In this document: piece by piece, positions 33,917 to 35,608 of the stretch | How the letters are laid out: every line of letters begins with the position of its first letter | How positions within the stretch are numbered: the stretch's first letter is position 1 | From: a virus | Length of the DNA stretch: 35,608 bases | Strand: one strand, 5' to 3' | IMG/VR virus record: IMGVR_UViG_3300033146_000387 | Coordinates: 1 to 35,608 of that record | The notes under the pieces: generated by a model | Databases searched by the model: none | The model's input: only the letters and a program-made list of their open reading frames with translations | What the model was told of the DNA's origin: nothing | Program-made: the position numbers and the translations under genes

Positions 33917-34386
33917 TAATTAAAATCACTCGCATCATAGTCACCATCATTATCAGAATCTGGATCGAATGCTTTATTGATGTATGATAAAATTTTATCT
34001 CTTTTATTTTTCTTTTTCTTTCGTTTTCCAGAAAAACGAGATGTAGTATCGCCTATTTTACTATAATGTTTCCATCCACCATAATCTCCACCAGAAGATG
34101 CGTCTAAGGATCCGATAGTAATAGCAGCATCCGCTTCTTCAGTTTCCAGGTCAGTTTGGTTGTCTGTAGTATTAAACTCATCTTCTGTATTGGATTCTTT
34201 ATCTAATCCTGCTTTAATTCTGAGTTTATTAATATCATCATCTATTTTTTTGATTTGATCATTCAAGTTATCGATATCATCCTGTATCTTATCAATATCT
34301 TCTTGTTTTTTATCAACTTGATCTTGAATGTTTTGTTTTCTAGATGCTAGATTAGCCAACATCATATTAGTACGTCTATCGTCCAT
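33916..34386 (-). CDS. Unrecognised coiled-coil protein with acidic loop at the end
   Basis: The product is 156 residues. About 5-60 is a strong coiled coil (QDQVDKKQEDIDKIQDDIDN..., heptads of I/L). About 65-90 is acidic and disordered, and about 115-130 has a basic cluster (KRKKKKNKRDK). The end reads DPDSDNDGDYDASDF, a D-x-D-x-D-G-x-x-D pattern like a calcium-binding loop. No family is recognised. It starts inside the end of the upstream gene (ATGGACGATAG overlap) with GGTGG as Shine-Dalgarno sequence. Place upstream of the portal suggests a head-related role at most. Confidence 0.6.
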   Translation of the reverse strand: MDDRRTNMMLANLASRKQNIQDQVDKKQEDIDKIQDDIDNLNDQIKKIDDDINKLRIKAGLDKESNTEDEFNTTDNQTDLETEEADAAITIGSLDASSGGDYGGWKHYSKIGDTTSRFSGKRKKKKNKRDKILSYINKAFDPDSDNDGDYDASDFN

Positions 34387-34591
34387 TTATTCCACCAGCC
34401 TTTATTAATACTTTAGCTATAGAATTCACAACCTCATTAAATAATCTATCTTTATCATCTACAGATTTATTTATTGTGTATTCTAAAAATAAGTTTACAA
34501 ACTCACGTGAATTTGTAAAATTTTCTTTAATATCTTCTACTAACTCTTCTTTACTATCAAATCTATTTAAATATTCGTGATATCTACTCAT
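34376..34591 (-). CDS. Small unrecognised helical protein
   Basis: The product is 71 residues from the ATG at 34591, chosen because TTGGAGG lies in front; an in-frame start at 34633 would overlap the previous gene and lacks a ribosome site. The sequence (MSRYHEYLNRFDSKEELVED..., ending VLIKAGGINGR) looks like three amphipathic helices. No family is recognised. It is flanked closely on both sides in one operon with other head-proximal unknowns. Confidence 0.6.
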   Translation of the reverse strand: MSRYHEYLNRFDSKEELVEDIKENFTNSREFVNLFLEYTINKSVDDKDRLFNEVVNSIAKVLIKAGGINGR

Positions 34592-34604
34592 AAGACCTCC
34601 AATA

Positions 34605-35018
34605 TTATCGTCTAGTGATAAGTACTTTAGCAACTCGTTTCTCGATATTATCCATAAATTTAATTTTTTCTTTTAAAATAATATCTCTAACCTTCTCAAC
34701 AACTTTGCGTATTTCATCGTCATTTCCAGTTTTCATTATTTTTTTGAGTTCTTTACTTAATACACCTTTTAATTTACTCTGATTAGGAAAAGATTTATCT
34801 ATTTCATGTTCGAGGTAATCAACTAATCTACGACAAAAATCTTCATCTATAAATTCTTTACCATTATTAAAATTAGAGTCCGTGGTGATAGTCTTATCAT
34901 CCTTCTCAGATTTTTTCAATGTATTATTATTGATATCTAGTCTTCTTTTTTTATTGACTAACATACCTTTAATATCTGAATACAAATCTTCATATAATGA
35001 TTCTTGTGATTGTTTCAT
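34605..35018 (-). CDS. Unrecognised charged helical protein
   Basis: The product is 137 residues, first in the small-gene cluster before the portal. It starts MKQSQESLYEDLYSDIKG, has a Lys/Asp/Asn-rich disordered part (about 20-55) and a helical C-terminal half with FCRRLVDYLEHEIDKSF and EIRKVVEKVRDIILKEKIKF. There is no membrane segment or known motif. GAGGG lies ten bases before the ATG, and a late promoter is 33 bases upstream. Function unknown. Confidence 0.65.
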   Translation of the reverse strand: MKQSQESLYEDLYSDIKGMLVNKKRRLDINNNTLKKSEKDDKTITTDSNFNNGKEFIDEDFCRRLVDYLEHEIDKSFPNQSKLKGVLSKELKKIMKTGNDDEIRKVVEKVRDIILKEKIKFMDNIEKRVAKVLITRR

Positions 35019-35051
35019 CTATACCCTCGTTTTAATTTATATCATTTGAAT

Positions 35052-35059
35052 TATTTATA
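35052..35059 (-). promoter_or_regulatory. T4-type late promoter for the small-gene cluster
   Basis: The minus strand reads A-TATAAATAAT, 33 bases upstream of the ATG at 35018 and just behind a terminator hairpin. Confidence 0.7.
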
Positions 35060-35069
35060 TTAATTATTA

Positions 35070-35100
35070 AATGGCTCCTGATACACAATCAGGAGCCATT
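35070..35100 (-). terminator. Intrinsic terminator after the partial virion gene
   Basis: A 13-bp perfect stem (AATGGCTCCTGAT / ATCAGGAGCCATT) with a five-base loop is followed on the minus strand by TTAATAATTAAT. It lies 25 bases after the TAA stop of the partial gene. Confidence 0.8.
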
Positions 35101-35125
35101 AATTTAACACTATGTATTATGGTTA

Positions 35126-35608
35126 TTATACAGCAGCGTGAAGAGATGCCATAGTAGCAATACCGTTAGCAACTCTTTCAATAACAATACCTGCACCACC
35201 ACTAGCATTTTGAATAGATGTATCTTGAGTGATTTTCTCTTGAATACGAATCTTAACACTAGAACCATGAGGGATTCTGTAAGTGATCATACGACCAGCA
35301 GATACATTACCTTCATCACCAGCAAGAATAAAGTCTACATTACCAGATTGAACAATATCCACCCAACCAGCACCATCAACATTTTCTTGAAGTTTAACAT
35401 TATATGCAACATTAACTGATTGATCAAATTCAATACCAGATTCGTACCAAATTTTGTATACACCAAAACCAAGTTCATATGTTGATTCAATTGGATCAAA
35501 TACAGCAAATCCACCAAGAGTGTTATTTCTTTCTGTATCTAATGCTCTAGTATACCAAGTAGCACCATTAACAACAGCAGTAGTTCCTGTTGTGTCGATA
35601 GCTTCAGC
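35126..35608 (-). CDS. Virion structural protein, partial (5' end outside window)
   Basis: The frame is open from the right edge, so the visible 160 residues are the C-terminal end; a GTG at 35362 in this frame is internal. The pattern TWYTRALDTERNNTLG, later YELGFGVYKIWYESG and GNVSAGRMITYRIPHGSSVKIRI resembles C1q/TNF-like jellyroll domains of phage structural proteins, where an R-x-LN-T strand is followed by a G-x-Y-x-I strand. The end is AS-G-GAGI and MASLHAAV. Codon use is clearly less AT-biased than that of the next genes and similar to the capsid gene, suggesting an abundant protein, perhaps a head decoration or fibre. The family is not certain. Confidence 0.6.
   Translation of the reverse strand, partial: AEAIDTTGTTAVVNGATWYTRALDTERNNTLGGFAVFDPIESTYELGFGVYKIWYESGIEFDQSVNVAYNVKLQENVDGAGWVDIVQSGNVDFILAGDEGNVSAGRMITYRIPHGSSVKIRIQEKITQDTSIQNASGGAGIVIERVANGIATMASLHAAV

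Overview
This window is one continuous block of head, neck, packaging, tail and baseplate genes from a divergent T4-like contractile-tailed phage (Caudoviricetes, myovirus morphology). Every gene I can support lies on the minus strand, so transcription runs from position 35608 towards 1. The DNA is strongly AT-rich. Genes are tightly packed, with many ATGA, TAATG or GTGA stop/start overlaps and mostly clear Shine-Dalgarno sequences. A T4-type late promoter (TATAAATA, here always A-TATAAATA-V-T) recurs in front of gene groups. The host cannot be read from the sequence. A bacterium of low GC content, probably Gram-negative, is an inference from codon composition and T4 kinship.

Layout in transcription order (right to left). 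(1) 35608-35126: end of an abundant-looking virion protein with a C1q/TNF-like feel. (2) 35018-33617: three small unrecognised genes and a free-standing HNH endonuclease. (3) 33620-28445: the T4-type head module, with portal gp20, a gp67-like core peptide, prohead protease gp21, scaffold gp22 and major capsid gp23. (4) 28316-25155: a protein with an AT-hook-like motif and a histone-H1-like lysine tail, neck protein gp13, two acidic unknowns where gp14 would be expected, and gp15. (5) 25143-21532: small terminase gp16, then the large terminase gp17 broken into two genes by a split intein with a homing-endonuclease gene between the halves. (6) 21469-10699: sheath gp18, tube gp19, a second tube-fold protein, gp26-like protein, a small possible frameshift product, a tape measure carrying an M15 peptidase domain, gp48-, gp53-, gp27-, gp5- and gp25-like baseplate proteins and one unknown. 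(7) 10599-1: a large gp6-like wedge protein, two large beta-helical spike or fibre proteins and a tail-fibre gene that runs off the left edge.

The most striking element is the fractured terminase. The N-terminal gene (24132-24494) ends its extein at the Gly-Lys of the Walker A loop and continues as a 34-residue N-intein. The C-terminal gene (21532-23130) begins with a 116-residue C-intein ending in His-Asn and resumes with the Ser that completes the Walker A motif. A packaging ATPase with an intact P-loop would therefore exist only after protein trans-splicing. The inserted gene (23120-24091) encodes a nuclease with C2H2 zinc fingers and a Vsr-like catalytic domain, and it carries its own late promoter. 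An 8-bp direct repeat coding Met-Ala-Glu on both sides suggests how a contiguous intein was broken.

The genes work together as a virion assembly line: scaffold, protease and capsid build the prohead on the portal, gp16/gp17 fill it with DNA, neck proteins close it, and the tube, sheath, tape measure, hub, wedges and fibres make the tail. No tRNA, CRISPR array, integrase or IS element was seen, and no gene-free stretch exceeds about 150 bp.
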